DNA from: Pseudomonadota bacterium
GTDB lineage: Bacteria; Pseudomonadota; Gammaproteobacteria; Burkholderiales; Ferrovaceae
Length of the DNA stretch: 33,421 nucleotides
Direction of reading: 5' to 3'
NCBI GenBank assembly: GCA_021796835.1
Contig: JAKABO010000023.1
Location: forward strand, 1 to 33,421
In this document: in pieces, positions 8,709 through 17,034 of the stretch
How positions within the stretch are numbered: position 1 is the first letter of the stretch
Layout of the letters: every line of letters starts with the position of its first letter
The notes under the pieces: generated by a model
The model's database searches: none
The model's input: only the letters and a program-made list of their open reading frames with translations
Told to the model about the DNA's origin: nothing
Program-made: the position numbers and the translations under genes

Positions 8709-9209
8709 TCAGTTCAGGGAAGTCAGGGCGGCGCTGTAATTGGGCTCGTCCTTGATGTCGGAGACCAGTTCGGTATGCAGAACCCGATCATTTTCATCCA
8801 GAACCACCACTGCCCGGGCAGTCAGACCGCGCAGCGGTCCGTCGGTGATGTCCACGCCATAGGCTTGATGAAAATGGTGGTTGCGGAAAGTGGACAGGAT
8901 CTCGACGTTCTTGATGCCTTCGGCAGCACAGAACCGTGCCATGGCAAAAGGCAGATCTGCGGAGATGACCAGGACGACCGTATTCTTCAGTGTGGATGCC
9001 TTCTCATTGAATTTACGCGTCGAGGTGGCGCAGGTGGGGGTGTCGAGGCTGGGGACGATATTGAGAATCTTGCGTTTGCCGGCATAGTCCTTCAAAGTGC
9101 GATCGCTCAGATCCTGTGCGGCCAATGAAAAATCGGGGGCAATCTGTCCCGCCAGAGGGAACTGGCCGGCAATGGCGACGGGCTGTCCGCCCAGAGTTAC
9201 GGTGGTCAT
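8709..9209 (-). CDS. tpx: Thiol peroxidase Tpx (atypical 2-Cys peroxiredoxin)
   Basis: Tpx reduces hydrogen peroxide and, preferentially, alkyl hydroperoxides using thioredoxin. The 166-residue length is standard. The peroxidatic Cys60 lies in [15 protein letters not shown], matching the Tpx subfamily signature, and the resolving Cys94 lies in RFCAAEGI. The start is firm: an AAGGAGA ribosome-binding site lies about six bases before the ATG at 9209. It heads a probable tpx-pfkB-plsC operon and follows gcvH by 52 bases. In an acidophile or metal oxidiser such an enzyme would matter for peroxide stress, but that is inference. Confidence 0.96.
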   Translation of the reverse strand: MTTVTLGGQPVAIAGQFPLAGQIAPDFSLAAQDLSDRTLKDYAGKRKILNIVPSLDTPTCATSTRKFNEKASTLKNTVVLVISADLPFAMARFCAAEGIKNVEILSTFRNHHFHQAYGVDITDGPLRGLTARAVVVLDENDRVLHTELVSDIKDEPNYSAALTSLN

Positions 9210-9261
9210 GGGATTCTCCTTGTGGGTGGTGGGGGAACGGGAAATGATAGCGTAAATCGAG

Positions 9262-9636
9262 TTACACGCTGTGTTGATAATCCTCGGCGGTCAGCAATTG
9301 GGTGTAATCCTCCGCGCGATGGGGCGTGATTTTTACCAGCCAATGGTCGTAGGGTTCGGTATTGAGCACTTCGGGATGGTCCTTCAGGGTCTCATTGACG
9401 GCATATACGGTACCGCTGATGGGGGATGCCACTTCGGAAGCCGTTTTGACGGATTCGAGGGTGGCGCAGGATTCCCCTGCCTTCAGGACACGTCCCACGC
9501 TTGCAAGCTCTACAAACATCAGGTCACCCAACTGGTCTTGCGCAAAATCCGTGATTCCGATGGCCAGGGTTCCTTCCGCAGTGGGTTGAGCCCATTGATG
9601 GGTAGCACTATAGCGACGGTCGTTGGGGGGTAGCAT
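9262..9636 (-). CDS. gcvH: Glycine cleavage system H protein
   Basis: GcvH is the lipoylated shuttle of the glycine cleavage system and can also serve as a lipoate donor. Counting from the ATG at 9636 the protein has 124 residues. I prefer this ATG over the GTG two codons upstream because GGAG lies five bases before it. The lipoyl-lysine is Lys64 in [18 protein letters not shown], and the N-terminal [11 protein letters not shown] corresponds to the family's Y-T-x-x-HEW segment. No gcvT or gcvP is adjacent. The gene sits between prmA (28 bases upstream) and tpx. Confidence 0.95.
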   Translation of the reverse strand: MLPPNDRRYSATHQWAQPTAEGTLAIGITDFAQDQLGDLMFVELASVGRVLKAGESCATLESVKTASEVASPISGTVYAVNETLKDHPEVLNTEPYDHWLVKITPHRAEDYTQLLTAEDYQHSV

Positions 9637-9664
9637 GGTCACTCCAGGGGAATTCAGAGAGACG

Positions 9665-10558
9665 TCAGTATACCTGCTTCACACCGCTGAGACAGACCCA
9701 CCCTTCTCGTTCTCCCACGATGGAAAGAGGACAATCCGGGGCGTAGGCATTCCGTACCCGTTCCACCTGGGAAGACAGAATGCCGGACAGGGTCAACCAA
9801 CCGCCGACCCTGAGTTGGTTCAGGAGTAGCGGGGCCAGAACCACCAGCGGATTGGTCAGGATATTGGCGATCACCCCGTCGAAGCGAGGGAAATCCGGAA
9901 AGGAGTCCGGTTCGTAAAAGGAGGTGCTCACCCCATTGGACATCGCGTTGTCACGGGCCGTTTGCACGGCGATGGGGTCGATATCCACCCCGACGGGATG
10001 GGGTGCCCCCAGCAATGCCGCTGCAATGGTCAGAATTCCCGAGCCACAGCCATAGTCCAATATCCGTTGTGCGCGGGGGGGGTGGGCGGCCAGCCATTCC
10101 AGGCACAGGCGGGTGGTGGGATGACTGCCCGTCCCGAAAGCCTGTCCGGGGTCGAGGCGCAGGTTGAGGGCGCCGGGGTCGGGGGGTTCATGCCAGGTAG
10201 GCACGATCCATAGTCCGGGCGCGGCCGGGATGGGGTCGAACTGACTTTGGGTGAGGCGGACCCAGTCCTGATCTGCCACGACCTCGCTGTGGTGGGGCGG
10301 GATGGGCTGGTCAAGGGAGGTGCTGACCTGTTCCAGCCAGGAAGAGGCCTCCCACTCGAGAGGCAGAAGCACCTCGATCTGGCAGTGGGGCCAAAGCGGC
10401 ATGTCCGGACAGCCGGGTTCTCCGAACACGGGAACTTCCTCAGCGCCCGTGGCCTGGGAGGACAGGGTCACGGCCAGTGCTCCTTGCGCGCTGAGCGCGT
10501 TAGACCAGAGTTCGGCATGGTCACGGTCGGTATGGAGGGTCAGACGAGTCCAACTCAT
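9665..10558 (-). CDS. prmA: Ribosomal protein L11 methyltransferase
   Basis: PrmA trimethylates several amino groups on ribosomal protein L11 using S-adenosylmethionine. The 297-residue length is normal. The N-terminal substrate-recognition domain begins MSWTRLTLHTDRDHAELWSNAL. The linker and SAM domain follow with the diagnostic DPGQAFGTGSHPTTRLCLEWL, then the SAM-binding loop LDYGCGSGILTIAAALLGA and the acidic strand VGVDIDPIAVQTARDNA. IANILTNPLVVLAP is the catalytic motif IV region. It begins only five bases after the accC stop, in the conserved accB-accC-prmA order, so it is expressed with the fatty-acid genes. Confidence 0.97.
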   Translation of the reverse strand: MSWTRLTLHTDRDHAELWSNALSAQGALAVTLSSQATGAEEVPVFGEPGCPDMPLWPHCQIEVLLPLEWEASSWLEQVSTSLDQPIPPHHSEVVADQDWVRLTQSQFDPIPAAPGLWIVPTWHEPPDPGALNLRLDPGQAFGTGSHPTTRLCLEWLAAHPPRAQRILDYGCGSGILTIAAALLGAPHPVGVDIDPIAVQTARDNAMSNGVSTSFYEPDSFPDFPRFDGVIANILTNPLVVLAPLLLNQLRVGGWLTLSGILSSQVERVRNAYAPDCPLSIVGEREGWVCLSGVKQVY

Positions 10559-10563
10559 GACCC

Positions 10564-11916
10564 TTACCCCTGTTTTTCCCGGGACAACTTTTCTTCCAGG
10601 TAATGAATGCTGGTTCCCCCCATCAGAAAGGCCTCATCCTGAAGCAATTTCTGATGCAACGGAATATTGGTCCGGATGCCTTCCACCACCATCTCGGACA
10701 AGGCGATACGCATGCGCGCCAGGGCCTGATCGCGGGTGGCGCCATGGGTCAGAACCTTGCCAATCAACGAATCGTAGTGAGGCGGGACGAAGTAATTCTG
10801 GTAGATATGGGAGTCCACGCGCACCCCGGGGCCGCCTGGCGCATGGTATTGCGTGATGCGTCCGGGGGACGGGATGAACGTGAAGGGGTCTTCAGCATTG
10901 ATCCGGCATTCGATGGCATGACCGCGCAACTGGATATCTTTTTGTTTCCAGGGTAGTTTTTCTCCGGCGGCAATGCGAATCTGCTCCTGCACGATATCGA
11001 TGCCCGTGATCAGTTCGGTGACCGGATGTTCCACCTGAACCCGCGTATTCATTTCGATGAAATAAAACTCGCCATTCTCGTAAAGGAATTCGAAAGTACC
11101 CGCGCCCAGGTAGTGGATACGACGGCAGGCAGCCGCACAACTTTCCCCGATTTTCTGACGTAGGGCGGCGGGAACTCCGGGTGCCGGGGCTTCTTCGATG
11201 ATCTTCTGGTGACGGCGTTGCATGGAGCAGTCCCGTTCTCCCAGGTAAAAGGCATTGCCGAACTTGTCGGACAAGACCTGAATTTCCACATGGCGGGGCT
11301 GGGACAGGTATTTTTCCATGTAGACCGTGTCATTCCCGAAGGCGGTACGCGCCTCATTGCGCGTCAGGTTGAGGAAACCGAGCAGGTCCTCTTCCCGCTC
11401 CACCACGCGCATGCCGCGCCCTCCTCCGCCTGCCGAAGCCTTGATCAGCACCGGATACCCGATCGAGGCAGCCAGCGCTTTGAGTTCCCTGGGATCGGTG
11501 GGCAACTGGCCCTCCGATCCCGGGACCACGGGGACCCCCGCCGCCTTCATGGCGGCCTTGGCGCTGATTTTATCCCCCATCAGGCGAATGGTTTCCGCCT
11601 TGGGACCGATGAAAACAAAGCCACTGTTCTCCACCCGCTCGGCAAAGTCCGCATTTTCCGACAGGAATCCATATCCGGGGTGAATGGCTTCGGCCCCGGT
11701 GACTTCGGCAGCCGCGATGATGGCCGGGATGTTGAGATAACTGAGTTGGGAGGATGCGGGCCCGATGCAGACCGATTCATCGGCCAGCACCACCGCTTTG
11801 GCATCGGCATCGGCTTCCGAATGGACGGCAACGGTTTTGATGCCCAGTTCGCGACAGGCCCGCAATATGCGCAGAGCAATCTCACCGCGATTGGCGATCA
11901 GAATCTTTTCAAACAT
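10564..11916 (-). CDS. accC: Acetyl-CoA carboxylase, biotin carboxylase subunit
   Basis: AccC carboxylates biotin on BCCP using ATP and bicarbonate, the first half of malonyl-CoA formation. The 450-residue length matches. Family blocks are [24 protein letters not shown] at the N-terminus, [15 protein letters not shown], the Gly-rich ATP loop [14 protein letters not shown], and [61 protein letters not shown] carries the catalytic Glu/Asn/Arg residues, and [13 protein letters not shown] follows near the C-terminus. It follows accB by 14 bases and precedes prmA by five. Confidence 0.98.
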   Translation of the reverse strand: MFEKILIANRGEIALRILRACRELGIKTVAVHSEADADAKAVVLADESVCIGPASSQLSYLNIPAIIAAAEVTGAEAIHPGYGFLSENADFAERVENSGFVFIGPKAETIRLMGDKISAKAAMKAAGVPVVPGSEGQLPTDPRELKALAASIGYPVLIKASAGGGGRGMRVVEREEDLLGFLNLTRNEARTAFGNDTVYMEKYLSQPRHVEIQVLSDKFGNAFYLGERDCSMQRRHQKIIEEAPAPGVPAALRQKIGESCAAACRRIHYLGAGTFEFLYENGEFYFIEMNTRVQVEHPVTELITGIDIVQEQIRIAAGEKLPWKQKDIQLRGHAIECRINAEDPFTFIPSPGRITQYHAPGGPGVRVDSHIYQNYFVPPHYDSLIGKVLTHGATRDQALARMRIALSEMVVEGIRTNIPLHQKLLQDEAFLMGGTSIHYLEEKLSREKQG

Positions 11917-11930
11917 GGGGGGTCTTCCTT

Positions 11931-12389
11931 TCAGGCCGTGGCGATGACGAAGAGAGGCTGCCCGTATTCGACGGGTTGTCCGTTCTCCACCAGGATATGC
12001 TTGATGGAGCCCGTTACATCCGACTCGATTTCATTCAGCAGTTTCATGGCTTCGATGATGCACAGGGTTTGTCCTTCGTTGATGCTTTGACCGACTTCGG
12101 CAAATACCGGGGCCCCCGGGGAGGGAGAGCGGTAGAAGGTTCCGACCATGGGCGATTTCACCACATGACCTTCGCTCTCGGGCGTGGCTGCGACAACAGG
12201 GGCGAGTACGGTTTCGATCGGGGTGTGAGGGGCGGCCTGGGGAGCATACGAGTGGGGCAAGGCATACTGGGGAGCCGAACTGCCGAACTTGGCGATGCGT
12301 ACTTTTTCTTCTCCTTCCGTGATCTCCAGTTCGCTGATGCCCGACTCTTCTACCAAATCAATCAACTTCTTTAATTTTCTCAGATCCAT
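11931..12389 (-). CDS. accB: Acetyl-CoA carboxylase, biotin carboxyl carrier protein
   Basis: AccB carries biotin between the biotin carboxylase and carboxyltransferase sites. The 152-residue protein starts [32 protein letters not shown], the usual dimerising N-terminal region. An Ala/Pro-rich linker spans about 38-75. The biotinyl domain follows with [22 protein letters not shown], the protruding-thumb region, and the biotinylation site [13 protein letters not shown] (Lys116). It lies four bases after the aroQ stop and 14 before accC, in a conserved operon order. Confidence 0.98.
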   Translation of the reverse strand: MDLRKLKKLIDLVEESGISELEITEGEEKVRIAKFGSSAPQYALPHSYAPQAAPHTPIETVLAPVVAATPESEGHVVKSPMVGTFYRSPSPGAPVFAEVGQSINEGQTLCIIEAMKLLNEIESDVTGSIKHILVENGQPVEYGQPLFVIATA

Positions 12390-12393
12390 GGGG

Positions 12394-12828
12394 TTATGCC
12401 TTGTTCATGAAATAGTCGAGGGCCAGTTCATACCCCCGTATCCCCAGTCCACAGATGACTCCTACCGCGTTGGCCGACAGGTAGGAGTGGTGGCGAAAGG
12501 GTTCCCGGGCATGAATGTTCGACAGGTGTACTTCGATAAAAGGGAGGTCCACGGCAGCCAGAGCGTCGCGTAACGCCACGCTGGTGTGGGTCAACCCCCC
12601 CGGGTTGATGAGAATGGCCTGAGTGCCGTCGACGCGGGCATCATGGATGCGGTCGATCAGCGCGCCTTCCCAGTTGCTTTGAAAGCAATCCACGGATACT
12701 CCCCGTGCCGTTCCCAAGGTGCGCAGACGGGTATCCAGATCGGCCAGGGTCAAACTGCCGTAAACCGCGGGCTCGCGGGTTCCCAGCGCATTCAGGTTTG
12801 GACCGTGCACGACGAGAATTTTTTTCAT
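12394..12828 (-). CDS. aroQ: 3-dehydroquinate dehydratase, type II
   Basis: AroQ converts 3-dehydroquinate to 3-dehydroshikimate in the shikimate pathway. I choose the ATG at 12828, giving 144 residues, because [20 protein letters not shown] is the canonical start. A GTG eight codons upstream (12852) remains open, but a promoter-like element ending at 12867 leaves little leader for it. Catalytic features visible are Tyr23 in PAVYGS, the anion-binding NPGGLTHTS (75-83), and [17 protein letters not shown] (99-115) with the catalytic His101 and Arg108. It is first in aroQ-accB-accC-prmA, a common proteobacterial arrangement. Confidence 0.96.
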   Translation of the reverse strand: MKKILVVHGPNLNALGTREPAVYGSLTLADLDTRLRTLGTARGVSVDCFQSNWEGALIDRIHDARVDGTQAILINPGGLTHTSVALRDALAAVDLPFIEVHLSNIHAREPFRHHSYLSANAVGVICGLGIRGYELALDYFMNKA

Positions 12829-12866
12829 GTCGCGATTTTGCCTCGAAATCACTGGAAATGTCCAGA

Positions 12867-12895
12867 AATTTAACGAAAATCGCTACTCATTTCAA
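12867..12895 (-). promoter_or_regulatory. Putative sigma-70 promoter for aroQ-accB-accC-prmA
   Basis: On the minus strand TTGAAA (12890-12895) is followed after exactly 17 bases by TAAATT (12867-12872). These match the -35 consensus at five of six positions and the -10 at four of six. The predicted start near 12860 gives a leader of about 30 bases to the aroQ ATG at 12828. The -35 overlaps the 3' end of the upstream SDR gene. A perfect small inverted repeat, CTGGA/TCCAG with an AATG loop (12852-12865), overlaps the predicted start site. Confidence 0.5.
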
Positions 12896-13738
12896 AAATG
12901 AGTTCACGCTGGGATAACGCCAGTTCAGGTGTAATTCACGCTTGATGCGCTGGTTGTGAATGCGCCGGGATTCCTGCAAAAAACTGAGGTTGAGGGGGTC
13001 GAGGATTTTTTCCAGTTCGTGGAACGGGAGAAAAGACGGGCGCGGCAGGTGATGGTGTTGGGCAAGAGATCCATAAAAGTCCCCTACCGGAAGGGGTTGA
13101 TCGTCCACCGCATTATACACCCGTTGCGGTTTTCCAAAGGTACAGGCCGCAACCACGGAACGTGCCAGGTCCAGTTCGTGGATATGATTGGTCCATGGGT
13201 TTTCCAGGGGCAATGGAACGCCCCTCCGGAGCCGTTCAAGGGGCAAACGATGTTCGCCATAGATGCCGGGTGCGCGCAGGATGACCACATGGCAACCCGT
13301 GCGGCGACCGAAGGCGCGCAATTGGTTTTCGGCATTGACCCGACGTTGGGCACGGTCGGTATGGGGACGGACCGGACTGGTTTCATCCAGCCAGGCGCCC
13401 GCCGAGGAACCGTAGACGCCCGTGGTGCTGATGTAGATCAGACGCTGTGGTAAACTGGTGGCCCGTCCGAGCGCGGCAAGCAGGTGTCGGGTGCGTGCGT
13501 CATCCTGACCTGTGGGTCCGGGTGGGGCAAAATGAAGGACGGTGCGTGCCAGCCCCGCTAGCCGCTGCAAGGTATGGGGATGATCCAGGTCACCCGGAAG
13601 CGGCAAGGCACCCAGGGTACGCCACTGAGGCATCGCCTCCGTTCTTCGGCAGAGGGTAAACACGGGGCCCGAGCCCTTCAACAAGGGAAGGACGCGCCGC
13701 GCCACGTTACCCGCGCCGATGATCAGGTAAGAATTCAT
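12887..13738 (-). CDS. NAD(P)-dependent extended SDR-like oxidoreductase (YeeZ-like)
   Basis: Counting from the ATG at 13738 the protein has 283 residues; a TTG immediately before it is in frame. The N-terminus YLIIGAGNVARRVLPLL is a Rossmann loop with GxGxxA spacing. LIYISTTGVYGSSAGAWLDETSPVRPHT carries the Ser-Thr and Tyr of extended SDR proteins. The usual YxxxK lysine is not obvious at that site, as in YeeZ-type atypical SDRs. RAPGIYGEHRLPLERLRRG and NHIHELDLARSVVAA are typical epimerase-family blocks. Substrate is unknown. Its start lies only 35 bases from the divergent reductase start at 13774. Confidence 0.8.
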   Translation of the reverse strand: MNSYLIIGAGNVARRVLPLLKGSGPVFTLCRRTEAMPQWRTLGALPLPGDLDHPHTLQRLAGLARTVLHFAPPGPTGQDDARTRHLLAALGRATSLPQRLIYISTTGVYGSSAGAWLDETSPVRPHTDRAQRRVNAENQLRAFGRRTGCHVVILRAPGIYGEHRLPLERLRRGVPLPLENPWTNHIHELDLARSVVAACTFGKPQRVYNAVDDQPLPVGDFYGSLAQHHHLPRPSFLPFHELEKILDPLNLSFLQESRRIHNQRIKRELHLNWRYPSVNSFLK

Positions 13739-13773
13739 CAAGTCATTGTAACGTCATTTACGCGAGAACGACC

Positions 13774-14790
13774 ATGTCATTCCAAGTCACAGTCCAACCC
13801 AGCGGTCGCCAGTTTCAGGTGAACGATGAAGAAACCCTGTTGCAGGCGGCCCTGCGCGAAGGCATCGGTTTGCCCTACGGGTGTCGTAGCGGTGCCTGTG
13901 GCAGTTGCAAGGGCAAGGTTCTGGAAGGACGGGTGGACTATGGCGACTATCAGGCCAGTGCGTTGAGCGAGGAGGACAAGGCCCAGGGAAAAGCACTTTT
14001 CTGTTGTGCGCGTCCCATCGGGGATGTGGTCATCGAGGCTCGTGAAGTGAGTGGTTTTGCAGATATGCAAATCAAGAAGTTGCCCTGCCGGGTGGAGGCC
14101 ATTGAACGTCCCAACCATGATGTGGTGGTGCTCAAACTCAAGTTGCCTGCCAATGAAAAATTCGAATTCATGGCAGGGCAATATATCGACTTCCTGCTCA
14201 AGGACGGAAAGCGGCGCAGTTTTTCCCTGGCCAATTCCCCTCACGATGCTGCCTTGCTGGAGTTGCATATCCGGCACTATCCGGGGGGAAGTTTTTCCGG
14301 GTTTGTGTTCAACGAGTTGAAGGAACGCGGCATCTTGCGTTTCGAAGGGCCCCTGGGGGCCTTCGTCCTGCGGGAGGATTCGGAAAAACCGATCATTTTC
14401 ATGGCGGGTGCCACGGGTTTCGCGCCGATCAAGGGAATGATCGAATACGCGCGCCACAAGGGCATCACCCGTCCCATGGTGTTGTACTGGGGGGTGCAAA
14501 GCGTCGTGGACTTGTATCAGCGGGAGGTCGTGCGCACCTGGGAGGCAGAACTTCCCCATTTTACCTTCGTGCCGGTGTTGTCTGCGCCGTTGCCGGAAGA
14601 TCAGTGGACCGGACGGACCGGGTTTGTCCACCAGGCCATCCTGGAGGATTTTTTGGACCTGTCCGGCCATCAGGTCTATGCCTGTGGCGCATCGCGCATG
14701 GTGGAGGCAGGTTTCAAGGCTTTCACCGAAAGCCGCGCCTTGCCGGAAAACGAGTTTTATTCCGATCCTTTCGTGCCCTCAGGAACCTGA
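13774..14790 (+). CDS. [2Fe-2S] ferredoxin-linked flavoprotein reductase (CDP-6-deoxy-delta-3,4-glucoseen reductase-like)
   Basis: This 338-residue protein fuses an N-terminal plant-type ferredoxin domain (1-90) to a ferredoxin-NADP reductase module. The cluster ligands are Cys37, Cys42 and Cys45 in GCRSGACGSCKGK, plus Cys77 or Cys78 in LFCCARP. The flavin-binding block is RRSFSLANSP (147-156), and the NAD(P)H-binding block is MAGATGFAPIKGMIEYA (about 210-225). The C-terminal YACGASRMVEAG is the nicotinamide-stacking region. In databases such betaproteobacterial proteins are usually named after the dideoxysugar enzyme AscD/E3, but no deoxysugar genes are nearby. A general role as an electron donor to an unknown oxygenase or reductase is equally likely. 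It overlaps hemY convergently by 34 bases. Confidence 0.88.
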   Translation: MSFQVTVQPSGRQFQVNDEETLLQAALREGIGLPYGCRSGACGSCKGKVLEGRVDYGDYQASALSEEDKAQGKALFCCARPIGDVVIEAREVSGFADMQIKKLPCRVEAIERPNHDVVVLKLKLPANEKFEFMAGQYIDFLLKDGKRRSFSLANSPHDAALLELHIRHYPGGSFSGFVFNELKERGILRFEGPLGAFVLREDSEKPIIFMAGATGFAPIKGMIEYARHKGITRPMVLYWGVQSVVDLYQREVVRTWEAELPHFTFVPVLSAPLPEDQWTGRTGFVHQAILEDFLDLSGHQVYACGASRMVEAGFKAFTESRALPENEFYSDPFVPSGT

Positions 14791-15305
14791 AGGGTCCTTG
14801 GCTCTCCTGCCGGGAGCCCCATTCTGGAACGAATCGACGAAAGCATGGACAGGGTTTCCGGGTCTTCTTCCCGGGCCAGATCCAGGTAGCGGTCCCTGGC
14901 TTCGAAGTGGTGTGCTTCATGGGCGGCCAGGGCCGCCAGCATCAGGCACAGGGGCCGTGCCTCCTCGCCTCTGAGGGCGATGCTGGCCATTTTTTCGGCC
15001 TTCTCCGGGTGCCCCGAGAAGTAGGCGGTCAATCCCTGATACAGGGCGCTGCGCGCGCGCGTTCTCGAGCGGCGGAGATGGTAGTTGCGGATCCGTTTGG
15101 GGAGTTGCCAGACCTTGAGGAACATGTGCCCCCCCAGATTGAGTGCCAGTAGGATCAATACCAGACCCAGAACGAATACGGATAGGGAAATCTCGATACG
15201 CCACGGATTTTGAACGATCAGGACATATCCTGCCGTGATGTTGAAGGACAGGGCAAGAAGCGTGGCGAGCATGAAAAGAATGAGAAACCCGAGCAGCAAC
15301 CTCAT
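14757..15305 (-). CDS. hemY: HemY-like protein, short form
   Basis: The ATG at 15305 overlaps the hemX TGA in an ATGA arrangement, giving 182 residues. Residues 1-65 have two transmembrane segments (MRLLLGFLILFMLATLLALSF and LSVFVLGLVLILLALNLGGHMF). A basic HemY_N-type segment (WQLPKRIRNYHLRRSRTRARSALYQGLTAYFSGHPEKAEKMA) and about one TPR-like helix pair follow. The family usually runs to about 390-400 residues with a longer TPR tail, so this copy is less than half length. It stops within the 3' end of the convergent reductase gene, so there is no room for a missing tail downstream. HemY proteins are inner-membrane proteins of the hemCDXY cluster; their molecular role is poorly defined. This is not the protoporphyrinogen oxidase also called HemY. 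Confidence 0.82.
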   Translation of the reverse strand: MRLLLGFLILFMLATLLALSFNITAGYVLIVQNPWRIEISLSVFVLGLVLILLALNLGGHMFLKVWQLPKRIRNYHLRRSRTRARSALYQGLTAYFSGHPEKAEKMASIALRGEEARPLCLMLAALAAHEAHHFEARDRYLDLAREEDPETLSMLSSIRSRMGLPAGEPRTLQVPEGTKGSE

Positions 15306-16297
15306 GGGTTCCCTCCCCTGGCGGCATGTACGGCGGCCAGTGTAGCGCTGATATCGGGCAGTGGGACGCTGACCGGCGTCGCGGTCAGGAGCTGGAGGTT
15401 GGACTGAAAATTTTTGACCGTAGGGTTCGTCGTATCGAAGTAGCGTTGGAGCCAATGCTGAGCCTCGGAGAGTTCGCTACGAAAACGTACCTCATTGCGG
15501 GCCAGTACATCGATGCGTGCAGCGAAGAGACGCAATTTCAGGTTTTCACGCAGAAAATAGGTCTGCTCGGGGGTGAGCAGTGGAAGTTCGGGCGTATCCA
15601 TGCGACGGATTCGGATGGCATTGTTCAATTCCAGCAGCACGTCCTGGCCCAGCCGTTCCAGCCAACCGGTTTGAGTAGCTCTTGGCGGAGGGGGAGGTTT
15701 GGGTCGGGTATCCGAGGCCAGTGCCAAACCGTCGACCTGTTGGATCAGTGAATCCAGACGCAGGGTGATCCCGTTGGTATCCACGTAGGGAAGCGCACGC
15801 AGATGATCCATGTCCAGTTTCAGGTTTTCCCTGAGATGGGCCAGGGCTGGTTTGTCCAGGCGTTGCAGGCGCAGATCGGCGGCTTCCAGAGCAGCCAGGG
15901 CCGACTGGACATTGCCCGTCAATTCCAGTTGCTGGTTGGCGATGATGACCAGTTGTTCGACCTCGGCCAGAATCCAGTCGTCGCGGTGACGCATGAGGTC
16001 CTGGTAGAGCGCTGCCAGTTCCACCTGCTGGTTCTGGGTGTCGGAAAACCGCGACTCGAGTACGGCCAGGCGGGTACTGGTTTCACGGCTGGTTTCGTTG
16101 GCCTGTTGAGCCAGACTTTGCACCTGCTGGGATAACTGATCCGTTTGAGACAATCGCTTGCTCAGATCCTGGCGCAGGTCCAGCAACTGGTTGCGTTGAT
16201 AGAAGACCAGTCCCGCCAGTCCCAGGAGGATGATCAAGAGGGTCAGGCGTCCGGGTAAGTAGGACCTCGGCGTGACGGGCCGTTGTTCGTTATCCAT
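15302..16297 (-). CDS. hemX: HemX family protein (uroporphyrinogen-III C-methyltransferase-like, membrane-anchored)
   Basis: I place the start at the ATG at 16297, which overlaps the hemD stop by eight bases and gives 331 residues. A long upstream in-frame extension only shadows hemD. The N-terminus MDNEQRPVTPRSYLPG is cytoplasmic and is followed by one membrane anchor (LTLLIILLGLAGLVFYQ). A long helical, Gln-rich periplasmic region comes next (QLLDLRQDLSKRLSQTDQLSQQVQSLAQQ), likely a coiled coil at about 38-100. LTPEQTYFLRENLKLRLFAARIDVLARNE is the family's most conserved block. Despite its database name, the protein lacks the SAM-binding methyltransferase fold. Its role in haem synthesis is uncertain, but it is consistently linked to hemC/hemD. 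Confidence 0.9.
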   Translation of the reverse strand: MDNEQRPVTPRSYLPGRLTLLIILLGLAGLVFYQRNQLLDLRQDLSKRLSQTDQLSQQVQSLAQQANETSRETSTRLAVLESRFSDTQNQQVELAALYQDLMRHRDDWILAEVEQLVIIANQQLELTGNVQSALAALEAADLRLQRLDKPALAHLRENLKLDMDHLRALPYVDTNGITLRLDSLIQQVDGLALASDTRPKPPPPPRATQTGWLERLGQDVLLELNNAIRIRRMDTPELPLLTPEQTYFLRENLKLRLFAARIDVLARNEVRFRSELSEAQHWLQRYFDTTNPTVKNFQSNLQLLTATPVSVPLPDISATLAAVHAARGGNP

Positions 16298-17030
16298 GGG
16301 AATGTCCCTTTTTCTGGTAATGGGCAACCAATGCATCATCCCCGGGAGAGAGTACCACGGGATGGGGTAGCCCGAGCGCGCGCAGCGCCGCGGCGATCCG
16401 CTGATGACTGACGATGAAGGGACGGGTTGCCAGGACTTCCCGTTGCGCCGGTGAGGCCATGGCCCACAGATTGTGGAGGGATTCGGTGCTTTGCACCGAG
16501 ATGGAAGCGCCGGCCTGCAAGGCCTCCTCCAATGTTTCGGGATTGTTTTGACGGGGGACCTGACGGACGTAGCATTCGACATACCCTACCTGGGCTCCCC
16601 TCTGCTCCAGGGCCTCCCTCAGCCATTCTCGCCCGCCGCGCCCCCGTATGATGGCGATTTTCCAGTGGTCCACGTTCTGGAACAGAGGGAGTGCCAGCAA
16701 GGCTTCGCTGTCGGCGCCCTGCGTCGGGTAGAGCACGGAAGTGCCGCTGGCTTCCTGCAGGCGTCGGGCAGTGGCCAGGCCGACTGCGGCCAGACGGTGC
16801 GTTTCTTGATGGAGAGGGGCAAGCAAGGTCCAGCCTGCCTGCACGGCATTGGCGCTGACAAAAATCCATAATTCTGCCTGGGCGGCCCAGGACAAGGATT
16901 CTGCCGTGGGTGCCAGGGGGGCGATGTCGATGGTCGGGTAGACCCAGGAGCGAATTCCGAGCGAATTCAGACGTTCTGCCAAGCGGGTGGCTTCGGCGCG
17001 GGGTCGGGTAATCAGCAACCCGGTCGGCAT
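16290..17030 (-). CDS. hemD: Uroporphyrinogen-III synthase
   Basis: HemD cyclises hydroxymethylbilane with inversion of ring D to give uroporphyrinogen III, the precursor of haem and sirohaem. The 246-residue length is standard. The sequence is divergent, as usual for this family. The opening GLLITRPRAEATRLAERLNSLGI, WIFVSANAVQAGW (F-V/T-S-x-N-A-V), the domain-linking strands around KIAIIRGRGGREWLREALEQRGAQVGYVECYVR and the C-terminal ISVQSTESLHNL are recognisable. It starts four bases after hemC and overlaps hemX by eight bases. Confidence 0.94.
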   Translation of the reverse strand: MPTGLLITRPRAEATRLAERLNSLGIRSWVYPTIDIAPLAPTAESLSWAAQAELWIFVSANAVQAGWTLLAPLHQETHRLAAVGLATARRLQEASGTSVLYPTQGADSEALLALPLFQNVDHWKIAIIRGRGGREWLREALEQRGAQVGYVECYVRQVPRQNNPETLEEALQAGASISVQSTESLHNLWAMASPAQREVLATRPFIVSHQRIAAALRALGLPHPVVLSPGDDALVAHYQKKGHSHG

Positions 17031-17034
17031 TGTT

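Noticed and set aside
7806-9128. A 440-codon plus-strand open frame
   Set aside because: It lies opposite pfkB and tpx, which have clear family motifs; its translation has no recognisable domain and looks like a codon-bias shadow.
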